48,703 nt of DNA from CAZEGI01 sp964512105 (lineage in GTDB: Archaea; Altiarchaeota; Altiarchaeia; IMC4; CAZEGI01). The translations under genes and the position numbers were made by a program. How positions within the stretch are numbered: position 1 is the first letter of the stretch; every line of letters starts with the position of its first letter. The stretch is from NCBI GenBank assembly GCA_964512105.1, contig CAZEGI010000005.1:1-48703 (forward strand). Direction: 5' to 3'. Of the stretch, positions 40,053-48,549 are shown piece by piece. The notes below the pieces were generated by a model. It made no database searches. It was not told the origin of the DNA and was given only the letters and a program-made list of their open reading frames with translations.

Positions 40053-40556
40053 CTAAGTAAGCTCGAGAAGTTCCTTGACCTCTGCCATCTCGCTCACAAG
40101 CCTGTCAATCTCGTCAGAATTGTCAAACTCCTCATACCTGTCGTTGCATTTTGGGCACACGAATTCGGACTCCATTGCGATGTCAAACGGGACCTTCCGG
40201 CATGAGCACGAAAACATCGTTCCGGATTTCTCGTAGTTCAGGTTTTCGGTGAGTTTCGACAATTTCTGTTCTAAGTACTCCTTCACGTACTCGAGGACCT
40301 TTTCCTCCTCCCTCCGCTTCCACTTGTAGGTGTACCAGCCCGTTTTCTTGTTCTTGCTCCTATCGTATTCCACGAGGCTGTTTTTGTGGAGGTCGTTGAG
40401 AATCGTTCTGACAATGGTTGCCTTCACGTTAAGTTCAGAAGCAATGTCCTCATCGTGTTTGGGAGCATCTAACATTTCGTAAACAGCAAGATGGTCTTTA
40501 CTCATGTCCTCAGCTATAACATTTTTGATGAGTGTTTTTTTCCGGATTCGTCCCAT
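40053..40556 (-). CDS. tfe: Transcription factor E, alpha subunit
   Basis: Archaeal TFE-alpha, which helps open promoters with RNA polymerase, TBP and TFB. 167 residues from ATG 40556 (MGRIRKKTLIKNVIAEDM). The N-terminal winged helix (about 18-85) has DEDIASELNVKATIVRTILNDL; a coiled segment follows; the zinc ribbon is C-x-C (FSCSCRKV) then FVCPKCNDRYEEF. An upstream in-frame stretch is not protein-like. It is divergent from a HAD gene, with 51 bp between the two starts. Confidence 0.93.
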   Translation of the reverse strand: MGRIRKKTLIKNVIAEDMSKDHLAVYEMLDAPKHDEDIASELNVKATIVRTILNDLHKNSLVEYDRSKNKKTGWYTYKWKRREEEKVLEYVKEYLEQKLSKLTENLNYEKSGTMFSCSCRKVPFDIAMESEFVCPKCNDRYEEFDNSDEIDRLVSEMAEVKELLELT

Positions 40557-40607
40557 GTTTCTATATAGGTAATTCAAATATAAAAAGTAAGCCCCCTGTA
40601 TTAAAGA

Positions 40608-41234
40608 ATGGCAAAAATAAAACTTATCGCATTTGATTTGGACGGCGTTCTGGTTGACGGGCACGGAAGCTGGAACGAGGTTCATCTCGGTCTGGGAACA
40701 ATCAAGCATTCCGAGAAAAACAAAGCAGAATACAACCTCGGAAGGATTAACTTCGACGAGTGGGCTCGGCGCGATGCGGAGCTGTGGCGCGGAGTTGAGA
40801 TTTCAAGGATTGAGGAGATACTGAACCGGGTGCCGCTGATGAACGGCGCCTCCAAGACCATGGATGCCCTGCGGGACAAATGCAGACTGGTGATAATAAG
40901 CGGTGGTTTGCAGACCCTTGCCGACAGGATTCGCGGTGAGCTGGGCATGAACCACGCGGTTGCAAACGAGCTTGTGGTGAATAAGGGGAAGGTGTGCGGA
41001 ATAACAACAAAGGTCGGCTTTGACGACAAGCCCTGGGTACTAAAGAAAATTGCGTCACGATACAGGGTGCCATTAAAACAGTGCGCGGCTGTCGGCGATT
41101 ACCTCAACGACATCCCGATGTTCAGGGTCGCGGGCCTGAGCATAGCATTCAACCCCTACACAGACGAGGTGGCGGAGAATGCGGATGAAGCGGTATACGA
41201 AAAAAATCTTGCCCGAATCCTGGAATTTTTCTGA
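40608..41234 (+). CDS. HAD-family phosphatase, SerB-like
   Basis: 208 residues. Motif I is LIAFDLDGVLVDGHGSW (Asp9/Asp11), motif II is RLVIISGGLQTLADRI, and motifs III/IV are KPWVLKKIASRY and AAVGDYLNDIPMFRVAGLSIAFNP. The ISGGLQ and GDYLNDIPM patterns match the phosphoserine phosphatase subfamily, so serine biosynthesis is a fair guess, but sugar-phosphate specificity cannot be excluded. Confidence 0.85.
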   Translation: MAKIKLIAFDLDGVLVDGHGSWNEVHLGLGTIKHSEKNKAEYNLGRINFDEWARRDAELWRGVEISRIEEILNRVPLMNGASKTMDALRDKCRLVIISGGLQTLADRIRGELGMNHAVANELVVNKGKVCGITTKVGFDDKPWVLKKIASRYRVPLKQCAAVGDYLNDIPMFRVAGLSIAFNPYTDEVAENADEAVYEKNLARILEFF

Positions 41235-41726
41235 CTACTGGGCAACCTTGCACTTTTGCTCAACGCTTTCGATTTTCAGCTGGAGATAGGTTTCACCGCT
41301 GTGAATCTTGCCATCGACATCTATCCATGTGTCCCCGGTGCGTTTTTCCACAGATAAACCCACCTTGAACGACTTCTGGACGTATCTCACAATCTTTCCG
41401 TTATCGTCAACTTCGGGAATAGCGTATGTCCCCACGCAGTAGTACCTATCCAAAACTTCACCCGGTCTCACACCCCACCAGCAATTCAGCTGGTAGGTGT
41501 TCCACGAGTCCTTTCTCGATTCGGATATTATGTCGTCAAGAAACAGATCCGCCAATGGTCGGACGAGCATATCCTTATTGATGACCTGCCCTGCAATCTT
41601 GATTTCTGACCCAGGCGTGAGGATATTGCACGGTTCAATGTACACAACCTGCGGCTCTTCTGTTCCTCGAATACAGCCCGTCGCCATCACCAGAAGGATT
41701 ATCAAAAGAATTGTCGCGGCTTTCAT
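41235..41726 (-). CDS. Small lipoprotein
   Basis: 163 residues with a lipoprotein signal (AATILLIILLVMATGC, Cys near 18). The mature part is a beta-rich domain with cysteines near positions 33, 100, 110 and 160 that could form disulfides. Convergent with and adjacent to the HAD gene. I do not recognise the family. Confidence 0.75.
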   Translation of the reverse strand: MKAATILLIILLVMATGCIRGTEEPQVVYIEPCNILTPGSEIKIAGQVINKDMLVRPLADLFLDDIISESRKDSWNTYQLNCWWGVRPGEVLDRYYCVGTYAIPEVDDNGKIVRYVQKSFKVGLSVEKRTGDTWIDVDGKIHSGETYLQLKIESVEQKCKVAQ

Positions 41727-41774
41727 CTTATTTAAGTATTAGAAAATCTTATTAAAATAGTCATTCAAGCAAAA

Positions 41775-42932
41775 ATGAAAAATCCAAACTCCAAGCGTGT
41801 TGATAAAATTCCGCCCTATCTTTTCGCGGGAATCGACAACGCGATAGCAGAGAAAAAATCGAAAGGTGTTGATGTCATAAGTCTGGGTATCGGAGATCCC
41901 GATCTTCCGACGCCTGCAAATATCATAAATGCACTTTCCGATGCTGCCAAAAAACCCGAGAATCACCGGTATCCTTCGTATGCGGGAATGCCGTCGTTCA
42001 GGAAGGCCGCCGCGGAGTGGTACAAAAGAAGATTCGGGGTTTCAATGAATCCGGAGGATGAGGTTTTAGCGCTCATCGGCTCAAAGGAGGGAATCGCGCA
42101 TACACCGCTTGCGTTTGTGAATCCGGGCGAAACCGTGCTTTACACGAATCCGGGATATCCGGTTTACAGAATATCGACGATACTTGCAGGCGGGAATCCT
42201 GTCCCACTGCCGCTTCTTGAGGAGAACGATTTCAAACCCGATTTTAGCAGAGTAAAAAACCCGAAGGAAGCGAAATTGTTATTCTTCGGGTATCCAAACA
42301 ACCCCACAGCAGCGACCGTGGATAAGGATTTTTTCAGGGAGGTTGTGGATTTTGCCTTGGATAACAACGTAATCGTCTGCCATGACAACGCATACTCGGA
42401 AGTAACGTTTGATGGATACAAATCGCCGTCATTTTTTGAAGTGAAGAACGCAAAGGAGGTTGGAATCGAGTTTCATTCACTTTCGAAAACGTACAACATG
42501 ACCGGCTGGCGCATCGGCTTTGCGCTTGGTAATGCCGACCTCATACGGAGCCTTGGGAAGATAAAGGAAAACGTGGATTCCGGGGTGTTCCAAGCGATAC
42601 AACACGCCGGCATAGAGGCATTCAAAACGCCAAAAACAGTTTTAGAAAAAAATCTAAAGATACTGAAAGGAAGAAGGGACCTGATGGTTGACGGTTTAAA
42701 CACCTTGGGCTTTGACGTGAAAAAACCGAAGGCAACGTTCTACCTCTGGTTCAGGATTCCGAAGAAATTCAAGAGTTCCGTGGAATTCTCAAAGCACGTT
42801 CTCAACAAAGCAGGGGTCGTGCTGACGCCGGGTGTCGGGTTTGGGGAATATGGAGAAGGATATGTGAGGTGCGCGCTGACGCAGTCGAAAGAAAGGCTTG
42901 AGGAAGCACTTGAAAGACTAAAGAAATTATAA
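41775..42932 (+). CDS. dapL: LL-diaminopimelate aminotransferase
   Basis: A PLP-dependent class I/II aminotransferase, 385 residues. The PLP lysine is K238 in HSLSKTYNMTGWRIG. Other features are ISLGIGDPDLPTP (about 35-47), YPSYAGMPSFRKA, YPNNPTAATV and the C-terminal RCALTQ with the conserved Arg. These match the archaeal/chlamydial DapL type, which converts tetrahydrodipicolinate to LL-DAP on the lysine route. Aspartokinase at 9173 supplies the same pathway. Other aminotransferase activities are possible. Confidence 0.85.
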   Translation: MKNPNSKRVDKIPPYLFAGIDNAIAEKKSKGVDVISLGIGDPDLPTPANIINALSDAAKKPENHRYPSYAGMPSFRKAAAEWYKRRFGVSMNPEDEVLALIGSKEGIAHTPLAFVNPGETVLYTNPGYPVYRISTILAGGNPVPLPLLEENDFKPDFSRVKNPKEAKLLFFGYPNNPTAATVDKDFFREVVDFALDNNVIVCHDNAYSEVTFDGYKSPSFFEVKNAKEVGIEFHSLSKTYNMTGWRIGFALGNADLIRSLGKIKENVDSGVFQAIQHAGIEAFKTPKTVLEKNLKILKGRRDLMVDGLNTLGFDVKKPKATFYLWFRIPKKFKSSVEFSKHVLNKAGVVLTPGVGFGEYGEGYVRCALTQSKERLEEALERLKKL

Positions 42933-42999
42933 TTCAGAATCAAATCCTCTTTCTCGATTGATAATCATCCTTTAAATTAAAAAAGAAGAAATGAAAAAC

Positions 43000-43308
43000 T
43001 TAACCGAATAACGAAGCAAGACCAGACGCTGCTTCTTCTTCCTTCTTTTTCTCGTCTTCTTCGCTTGCCTTCTTCTCTTCCTTCTTAGCTCCTGCTGCTG
43101 GTGCTGCTGCCGGCGCTGCCGCGGCCGCGACAGGCACTGCGGTCTTTATCGCCTCGTCGATATTCACGCCTTCGAGTGAAGCAACAACGGACTTGACCTT
43201 TGCGTCGTCAGCCTTGACTCCCGCGGCGGTCATGACTTTTTTCAGCGATTCCTCGCTTATCTTCTGACCGGCAGAGTGCAAGAGCATCGCCCCATAAACG
43301 TATTCCAT
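43000..43308 (-). CDS. rpl12: Ribosomal stalk protein P1 (L12 type)
   Basis: 102-residue archaeal P1, which recruits translation GTPases. The N-terminal dimerisation domain (MEYVYGAMLLHSAGQKISEESLK...) is followed by an Ala/Pro hinge (about 55-75), a charged Lys/Glu stretch and the C-terminal GTPase-binding tail SGLASLFG. It is usually last in an L11-L1-P0-P1 operon, but here it stands alone with its own promoter and a structured leader. The GAGGT ribosome binding site is at about 43318-43322 on the minus strand. Confidence 0.95.
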   Translation of the reverse strand: MEYVYGAMLLHSAGQKISEESLKKVMTAAGVKADDAKVKSVVASLEGVNIDEAIKTAVPVAAAAAPAAAPAAGAKKEEKKASEEDEKKKEEEAASGLASLFG

Positions 43309-43335
43309 TTTTCTTACCTCACAAAAGTATCATAT

Positions 43336-43406
43336 AACTTCCTTCAGAAGTTATAACACGCACAGGGCCTGTGCGTTCATATAACTTTGACATCAGTATT
43401 TAAAAA
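43336..43406 (-). promoter_or_regulatory. P1 promoter and leader hairpins
   Basis: On the minus strand, TATA TTTTTAAATA (43397-43406) predicts a start near 43375. That is the edge of CGCACA/TGTGCG (43359-43375), followed by a second hairpin AACTTC/GAAGTT (43336-43352) before the ribosome binding site. Both hairpins lie in the about 65-nt leader and could mediate autoregulation. Confidence 0.5.
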
Positions 43407-43465
43407 TCAAATTTTGGCTACTGCTTTGCACCAAACCTATTTAATACCCCGTCTCATTATTAACC

Positions 43466-44627
43466 ATGAGCGACCTTCATCCGCATGAAATCAAAATTCT
43501 CAAGGTTCTGACTAAGAAATCCACTCCTGAGGACATATCCCGGCTCACGGAGTTGCCACTGGATGCGGTCATGCGGGCGTCCTCATGGCTNNNNNNNNNN
43601 NNNNNNNNNNNNNNNNNNNNNNNNNNNNNNNNNNNNNNNNNNNNNNNNNNNNNNNNNNNNNNNNNNNNNNNNNNNNNNNNNNNNNNNNNNAAAGCTCGGA
43701 AAAACCGTCGAGGATTCCGGCGTCTCGCAGCTTACGTCCAGAATGCTCACGACGGGCGAGTGGAAGAGCAAGAAGTTCAGGCCGTACGACATCAACATCT
43801 ACGTAAAACCGCAGAAACCCGCAAAGAAGCATCCACTGCGGCAGGCGATTGATAGGGTGAGGGATATCTTTGTCAGGCTTGGTTTCAGGGAAGTTAAGGG
43901 TAACCTTGTTGAGTCGGCATTCTGGAATTTTGACGTGCTGTTCCAGCCGCAGGACCATCCCGCGCGGGACATGCACGACACGTTCTACCTTAAAACGCCG
44001 GGGAGCATAGAAATACCAAGGTTCAAGGAACTCAGGGATAAGGTGAAGGCCGTGCACGAGAACGGATGGACCACCGGTTCAACCGGTTGGGAATACGATT
44101 GGGACGAGAAAATCGCGCAGAAAACCCTGCTCAGAACGCATACGACTGCAGTCACCGCCTATGCGCTCGCAAACATAAGGAAGGACGAGCTTCCTGCCAA
44201 GGTGTTCTCCATAGGGAAAACCTTCAGGAACGAAAAGATGGATTACAAGCATCTGGTGGAGTTCAATCAGGTTGAAGGCATCGTTGTTGACGAGAACGCC
44301 ACGTTCCGAGACCTTTTAGGAATACTGAAAAGGTTTTACGACGAGATGGGCTTCGAAAGGGTGAGGTTCAGGCCCGGTTATTTTCCGTACACCGAGATGA
44401 GCGTTGAACCCGAAGTTTACTTCGAGGACAAGGACGAGTGGATCGAACTCGGTGGGGCAGGAATATTCCGTCCGGAAGTTGTTAAACCATTACTCGGTTT
44501 CGACTGCCATGTGCTTGCGTGGGGTCTCGGCCTTGACAGGGTCGTTGCGTTGAGGATGGGTTTGAAGGATATACGCGATTTATACATGAGCGATTTGGAT
44601 TGGTTAAGAAATTCGAAGGTGACATAA
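43466..44627 (+). CDS. pheS: Phenylalanyl-tRNA synthetase alpha chain (contains assembly gap)
   Basis: Charges tRNA-Phe together with PheT. The N-terminus (MSDLHPHEIKILKVLTKKSTPED...) lies before an assembly gap at 43591-43690 and the catalytic part follows to 44627: motif 2 region VLFQPQDHPARDMHDTFYL, RTHTTAVTAYAL, FRNEKMDYKHLVEFNQVEG and motif 3 GLGLDRVVALRMG. About 41 residues are present before the gap and about 312 after, whereas archaeal PheS is usually near 490-500. The frame also changes across the Ns. So the real gap is probably about 400 bp, not 100. pheT is not in the window. TATA CTATTTAATACC at 43437-43448. Confidence 0.92.
43591..43690. other. Assembly gap (100 N)
   Basis: A scaffold placeholder of exactly 100 Ns inside pheS. 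The flanking reading frames do not match across it, so its length is not real. Confidence 0.99.
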
Positions 44628-44695
44628 TGTCAAGCATAATGCCGGGCATAGGGTTGATAAGGGACTGCAAGTCCCTTATTTCGGAGGTGACCTAA
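44627..44695 (+). CDS. Candidate 22-residue small ORF
   Basis: MSSIMPGIGLIRDCKSLISEV-T, starting inside the pheS stop (TAATG) and ending inside the hxlB start (again TAATG). Its 3' half includes the hairpin AAGGGACT-GCA-AGTCCCTT and the hxlB ribosome binding site GGAGGTGA. It may be a real coupled micro-ORF, or just the structured spacer between the two genes. Confidence 0.3.
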   Translation: MSSIMPGIGLIRDCKSLISEVT

Positions 44696-45279
44696 TGCCT
44701 GTAAAAGAAATCATGACCACGATTGCGAGGCACATACTCAACACGGCAGAGGAAATAAGCGATTCAGAGATAAACGCCATGGTAAAATCCATAGAAAAGG
44801 CGCAAAGAATTTTCGTGATTGGTGCCGGAAGGTCTGGGCTTGCTGCGCGCGCGTTTGCAACTCGTCTCGTTCAACTCGGCATGGAGGTTTACGTTGTCGG
44901 CGAAACAATCGCCCCGGGCATGACGCGGAGGGATTTGCTCCTTGCGGTTTCGGGTTCCGGTGAAACGAAACTTGTCGTCGAGGCGGCAAAAATCGCAAAG
45001 TCGCTGAAGATACCGATAATCGCGGTAACCTCCTATCCCAAATCATCGCTCGGAAATCTCTCAAACCGCATAGTGAAGATCAGGGGAAAGACAAAAGTGG
45101 ACATAGAAAAAGACCACTTCAAGCACCAGATTGAGGGCAAACATTCTCCACTCACCCCACTTGGAACCCTGTTTGAAGACACTGTGATGGTTTTCTTTGA
45201 CGGCATTATAGCAAAGCTTATGGAGCGGCGTGGCACAAGGGAGAGCGACATGCAGAGGCGGCACTCGAAGATTGAATGA
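44695..45279 (+). CDS. hxlB: 6-phospho-3-hexuloisomerase
   Basis: A 194-residue SIS-domain sugar isomerase, part of the archaeal ribulose monophosphate pathway that interconverts fructose-6-P and ribulose-5-P. The SIS core is VIGAGRSGLAARAFATRLVQLG (about 41-62) and LLAVSGSGETKLVVEAAK (about 86-103); the PHI-typical tail is HSPLTPLGTLFEDTVMVFFDGI with the conserved catalytic region. Full length. The partner hexulose-phosphate synthase is not visible here. Confidence 0.9.
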   Translation: MPVKEIMTTIARHILNTAEEISDSEINAMVKSIEKAQRIFVIGAGRSGLAARAFATRLVQLGMEVYVVGETIAPGMTRRDLLLAVSGSGETKLVVEAAKIAKSLKIPIIAVTSYPKSSLGNLSNRIVKIRGKTKVDIEKDHFKHQIEGKHSPLTPLGTLFEDTVMVFFDGIIAKLMERRGTRESDMQRRHSKIE

Positions 45280-45281
45280 TG

Positions 45282-46004
45282 TCAATGCTTTAACTTCTCA
45301 ATAAGTTTTTTCGCGTTTTCCACAGCAAAGCACTCGAAGTCGTTGTTGAAGTAGGCGAAGATTTTTTCTGCAGAATCTTCAAGTTCCTTTATCCTCTCAC
45401 CCCACCACCGCAAATCCTCATCGGTGTAATTGTAGTCATACCAACCATGTATCCCGTGAAACCGGATGTACGCAATGTCTGAGGTTGTTTTCAAAACGGT
45501 CGGAAGTTTTGGTGCGGAGGTTATGCAGTAGGCCACGTTGTATTTTTCAAGCATAGCATAAACATCATCCGAGTTCCAGCTTTCGTTTCTGAATTCGAAG
45601 GCAGCATCAATCTCTGGCAGGATCGAAAGAAAGCCCTCAAGTTTTTCCGTATTCCTTTTCATTGATGGCGGGACCTGAAATAAAACCGGGCCAAGCTTTT
45701 CCTTCAAAAAATCTGCCCGTTCGAGAAACCAACCTAGGGGTTGTTCAGCATTTGTTAGTTTCTTCACGTGAGTTATCAATCTCGGCGCTTTCAACGCGAA
45801 TACAAAATCCTTTGGGGTTTTTTTATACCATCCCTTAACCATGTTCTCGTAGGGAATCCTATAAAAAGTGGAGTTGACTTCGACGGTGTCAAATGTTTCA
45901 GAGTAAAACTTGAGCGTGTCCCTGCTCGGAATATCTTCCGGATAGAACCTTCCATACCAGTGACCGTAACTCCAGCCCGAAGTGCCGATAAGAATCTTGG
46001 TCAT
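45282..46004 (-). CDS. DUF72 family protein
   Basis: 240 residues of the DUF72 (YecE-like) TIM-barrel family of unknown function. Features: IGTSGWSYGHWYGRFYPED (about 5-23), VEVNSTFYRIP (about 42-52), AFEFRNESW, AYIRFHG and the C-terminal YFNNDFECFAVENAKKL. Its start lies 4 bp upstream of the convergent/parallel MFS gene's stop, so the two minus-strand genes are probably one unit. Confidence 0.9.
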   Translation of the reverse strand: MTKILIGTSGWSYGHWYGRFYPEDIPSRDTLKFYSETFDTVEVNSTFYRIPYENMVKGWYKKTPKDFVFALKAPRLITHVKKLTNAEQPLGWFLERADFLKEKLGPVLFQVPPSMKRNTEKLEGFLSILPEIDAAFEFRNESWNSDDVYAMLEKYNVAYCITSAPKLPTVLKTTSDIAYIRFHGIHGWYDYNYTDEDLRWWGERIKELEDSAEKIFAYFNNDFECFAVENAKKLIEKLKH

Positions 46005-46008
46005 TGCG

Positions 46009-47169
46009 TTAATCCTTTTTTATGAATGCTGTTAATAAAATCGTCGCGGTCAATCCGAGAATCGCGCCGTAAGCAAACGTGAGTTCTGAACCGCAATTCC
46101 ACAGGAATCCTGCTATCAAACTTGCGGGGAGCGTTGCCAATGCGATCGCGGTGTTGAAGGCACCTATGCTTGTTCCGCGAATCTCTAAAGGTGACAAATC
46201 CGAAACAAACGCGCGCTGCGTTCCGTCCGTCAAAGCGTAAAAAACCCCATACAACGTGAACAGCAGCACGAGCTGAAGCTTATTCGTTGCGAACAAAAAT
46301 CCAAATGATGTGAGTGAGAACAGTGCGTATCCTGAAAGTATGACGTTCCTCCTGCCGATTCTGTCTGACAGCATTCCTGCGGGTGTTGAGAACAGGGTGT
46401 AGGTCACGTTGAACAGTGCGTAGAGCAACACCGGCATCACAAGCTTCATCTCCGGCGTGAAAAAATCCTGCGCTCGGAGAACGAAAAACATGTACGTGAA
46501 ATTTCCAAGCGCGAATACGGTTGCGATTAGTATGAACACCCTGAGGTCTTTTGGAAGTTTTTTTAAGCCGATCTCCAATGCATGCTCCCCGGGCTTCGCT
46601 TCCTTTTCCTTCACGAATTTTAAAGGAATCAACGATAAAAATCCGATTAATCCTGCAATGAGAAATATCTTGTGGAACGATAGCCCGAAAAACCACATGA
46701 ACACGAACGCGAGCAGCGAGCCGAGTATCGCTCCCGCGGAGTCCATCGCCCTGTGAATCCCGAAGGATTTTCCGCGTTTTTCCTTTTCTGCGGAGTCCGC
46801 GATTATCGCATCCCTCGGTGAGGTTCGCAGGCCCTTACCCACCCGCTCAATTATCCTCAAAATGAAGATATGGTACCACAAGGTTGAAAATGCATAAAAA
46901 ATTTTGGATACTGCAGACAGCCCATAACCCGAAAAAACGAACGGTTTTCTCTTCCCTTTCTTGTCGGAAAAATATCCTGAAATCATGTTCATTATGCTTG
47001 CAACGCTGTCCCCTAAACCGCCAATCAGCCCGACCGCAAGTCCTGTCCCGCCAATCGACATAACGAACAGGGGCAGGATGGGCATTATCATGTCGCTGCT
47101 CACGTCCGTGAAGAAACTCACTATGCCGAGAAGTATTATGTTCCTGCTGAAATTACGTGTTTTTTCCAT
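46009..47169 (-). CDS. MFS transporter
   Basis: A 386-residue major facilitator superfamily protein with about 12 transmembrane helices. The loop 2-3 motif reads GYFSDKKGKRKPFVFSGYG (about 67-85) and the repeat in the second half GMLSDRIGRRNVILSGY (about 264-280); RVGKGLRTSPRDAIIADS is typical of a drug/metabolite exporter-like subgroup seen in archaea. The substrate is unknown. Its start is 33 bp from the divergent Mth938-like gene. Confidence 0.9.
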   Translation of the reverse strand: MEKTRNFSRNIILLGIVSFFTDVSSDMIMPILPLFVMSIGGTGLAVGLIGGLGDSVASIMNMISGYFSDKKGKRKPFVFSGYGLSAVSKIFYAFSTLWYHIFILRIIERVGKGLRTSPRDAIIADSAEKEKRGKSFGIHRAMDSAGAILGSLLAFVFMWFFGLSFHKIFLIAGLIGFLSLIPLKFVKEKEAKPGEHALEIGLKKLPKDLRVFILIATVFALGNFTYMFFVLRAQDFFTPEMKLVMPVLLYALFNVTYTLFSTPAGMLSDRIGRRNVILSGYALFSLTSFGFLFATNKLQLVLLFTLYGVFYALTDGTQRAFVSDLSPLEIRGTSIGAFNTAIALATLPASLIAGFLWNCGSELTFAYGAILGLTATILLTAFIKKD

Positions 47170-47202
47170 GCTATTTGTTTATTGTTTACCAATTAATATA
47201 AT

Positions 47203-47601
47203 ATGGAAGCACCAAACTTCGCGATTCTGGTGTTTGTGTTGATAGTAATCTGGTTCTGGCTCAATCCCGGAAAGGAATTTGGTTTTTGCATTTTCGGGTT
47301 TACGATTTACGACAGAATTCCCGTGCCGTACTTCGACCTTACTGTGCATGCGAATGGCGGATTATCGCTGAGGGAAGGCAAATCTCACAACATATCGCTG
47401 GATGAGGCGAACGCACTGCTCAACGAGGGCCCGGAAATCCTAATCATCGGAACAGGCTACAACGAATTCGTAAAAGTTGATGAAAGAATCTCAAGGTTGG
47501 GAAATGTTGAAGTCATCCCGACACCCCGGGCGATTCGGCGCTTTAACGAACTGAAAAAAGAAAACAAAAAAATAGCAGCAATAATACACACGACATGCTG
47601 A
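47203..47601 (+). CDS. Mth938-like domain protein
   Basis: 132 residues. A short hydrophobic N-terminus (FAILVFVLIVIWFWLNP), then an Mth938/NDUFAF3-like domain: PEILIIGTGYNEFVKVDERI, NVEVIPTPRAIRRFNEL and KIAAIIHTTC. Family members are found in archaea and as mitochondrial complex I assembly factors; biochemical function unclear. The hydrophobic start is unusual and could tether it to the membrane. It overlaps the next gene by 7 nt. Confidence 0.85.
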   Translation: MEAPNFAILVFVLIVIWFWLNPGKEFGFCIFGFTIYDRIPVPYFDLTVHANGGLSLREGKSHNISLDEANALLNEGPEILIIGTGYNEFVKVDERISRLGNVEVIPTPRAIRRFNELKKENKKIAAIIHTTC

Positions 47602-47903
47602 GCGCAAAAACGAAAGCCACAAGGGCAGGAAGCAGCGTTTCGACGCTCCTGAACAGCTCGCTGAGGTTAGGGGTCCGAAAGGAGCCGCTGGAAAAAAAGG
47701 GGCTGTGGTCCATGCGCAGCGGGCTTGAACCAAAGGGGGGCGAGAAACAAAATCAGGAAAGCGGTAAATTTTATGACCGCTTTTCGGAGCTGAGAAAAAA
47801 ATACGAGGAACAGGATGCTATCAAAAAAGAGGAACCGAAGGGGAAATACTGGAGGTTGTCCGCAGATAAAAACCGTCTGGGTAGCAGGTTGAAAAAGGGA
47901 TAG
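47595..47903 (+). CDS. Small basic hypothetical protein
   Basis: 102 residues, strongly charged and lysine/arginine rich, with a low-complexity C-terminal half (RKKYEEQDAIKKEEPKGKYWRL, GSRLKKG). No family recognised. It overlaps the Mth938-like gene by 7 nt and ends 1 nt before pcm, so it sits inside an operon. The composition suggests a nucleic-acid-binding or disordered protein. Confidence 0.6.
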   Translation: MLSAKTKATRAGSSVSTLLNSSLRLGVRKEPLEKKGLWSMRSGLEPKGGEKQNQESGKFYDRFSELRKKYEEQDAIKKEEPKGKYWRLSADKNRLGSRLKKG

Positions 47904-47904
47904 A

Positions 47905-48549
47905 ATGGACTTTACAGCTGCAAGAAAACGCCTTGTCCGGGATTTAATGGCATCCGGTTATCTTAAAACTTCCATTGTGATAAATGCAATGTCCAAAGTC
48001 AGGCGGGAGGAATTTGTTACGGAAGAGCAGAAAGATTATGCGTATCACGACTGCCCGTTACCCATCGGTCATGGACAAACCATTTCAGCCCCGCACATGG
48101 TTGCAATCATGACCGAAGCACTGGATGTGCGCGAGGAACAAAAAATTCTCGAGATTGGTGCCGGAAGCGGCTATCAGGCCGCGGTTCTTGCGGAAATCGT
48201 AAAAAAAGGCGAGATAATAACCGTGGAAAGAATTCCTGAAGTTGCGGAATTCGCGCGCGAAAACCTGAAAAAAGCAGGCTACAAAAACGTGGACGTGATT
48301 GTCGGTGACGGAACGCTCGGTTACACGGAGGAAGCGCCGTACGACAGAATCATCGTGACTGCGGGAGCACCGAAAATTCCCGACGCTCTGGCGGAACAGC
48401 TCGCGGACAACGGAAGGTTGCTGATTCCAGTCGGGGGAAGCTGGTGTCAGGAGCTCGTTTCATTGGACAAAAAATCCGGGAATCTGGAAAGAAAAAATCT
48501 CGGTGGATGCATGTTCGTCCCGCTCATCGGGAAGGATGGATGGAATTAG
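47905..48549 (+). CDS. pcm: Protein-L-isoaspartate O-methyltransferase
   Basis: A 214-residue SAM-dependent enzyme that repairs isoaspartyl residues. Motif I is LEIGAGSGYQAAVLAEIV (about 90-107), preceded by the substrate-binding IGHGQTISAPHMVAIM; the post-I motif is ITVERIPEVAEFA, and motif II is GDGTLGYTEEAPYDRIIVTAGAP. Full length. The stop overlaps a convergent partial gene by 4 nt. Confidence 0.95.
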   Translation: MDFTAARKRLVRDLMASGYLKTSIVINAMSKVRREEFVTEEQKDYAYHDCPLPIGHGQTISAPHMVAIMTEALDVREEQKILEIGAGSGYQAAVLAEIVKKGEIITVERIPEVAEFARENLKKAGYKNVDVIVGDGTLGYTEEAPYDRIIVTAGAPKIPDALAEQLADNGRLLIPVGGSWCQELVSLDKKSGNLERKNLGGCMFVPLIGKDGWN

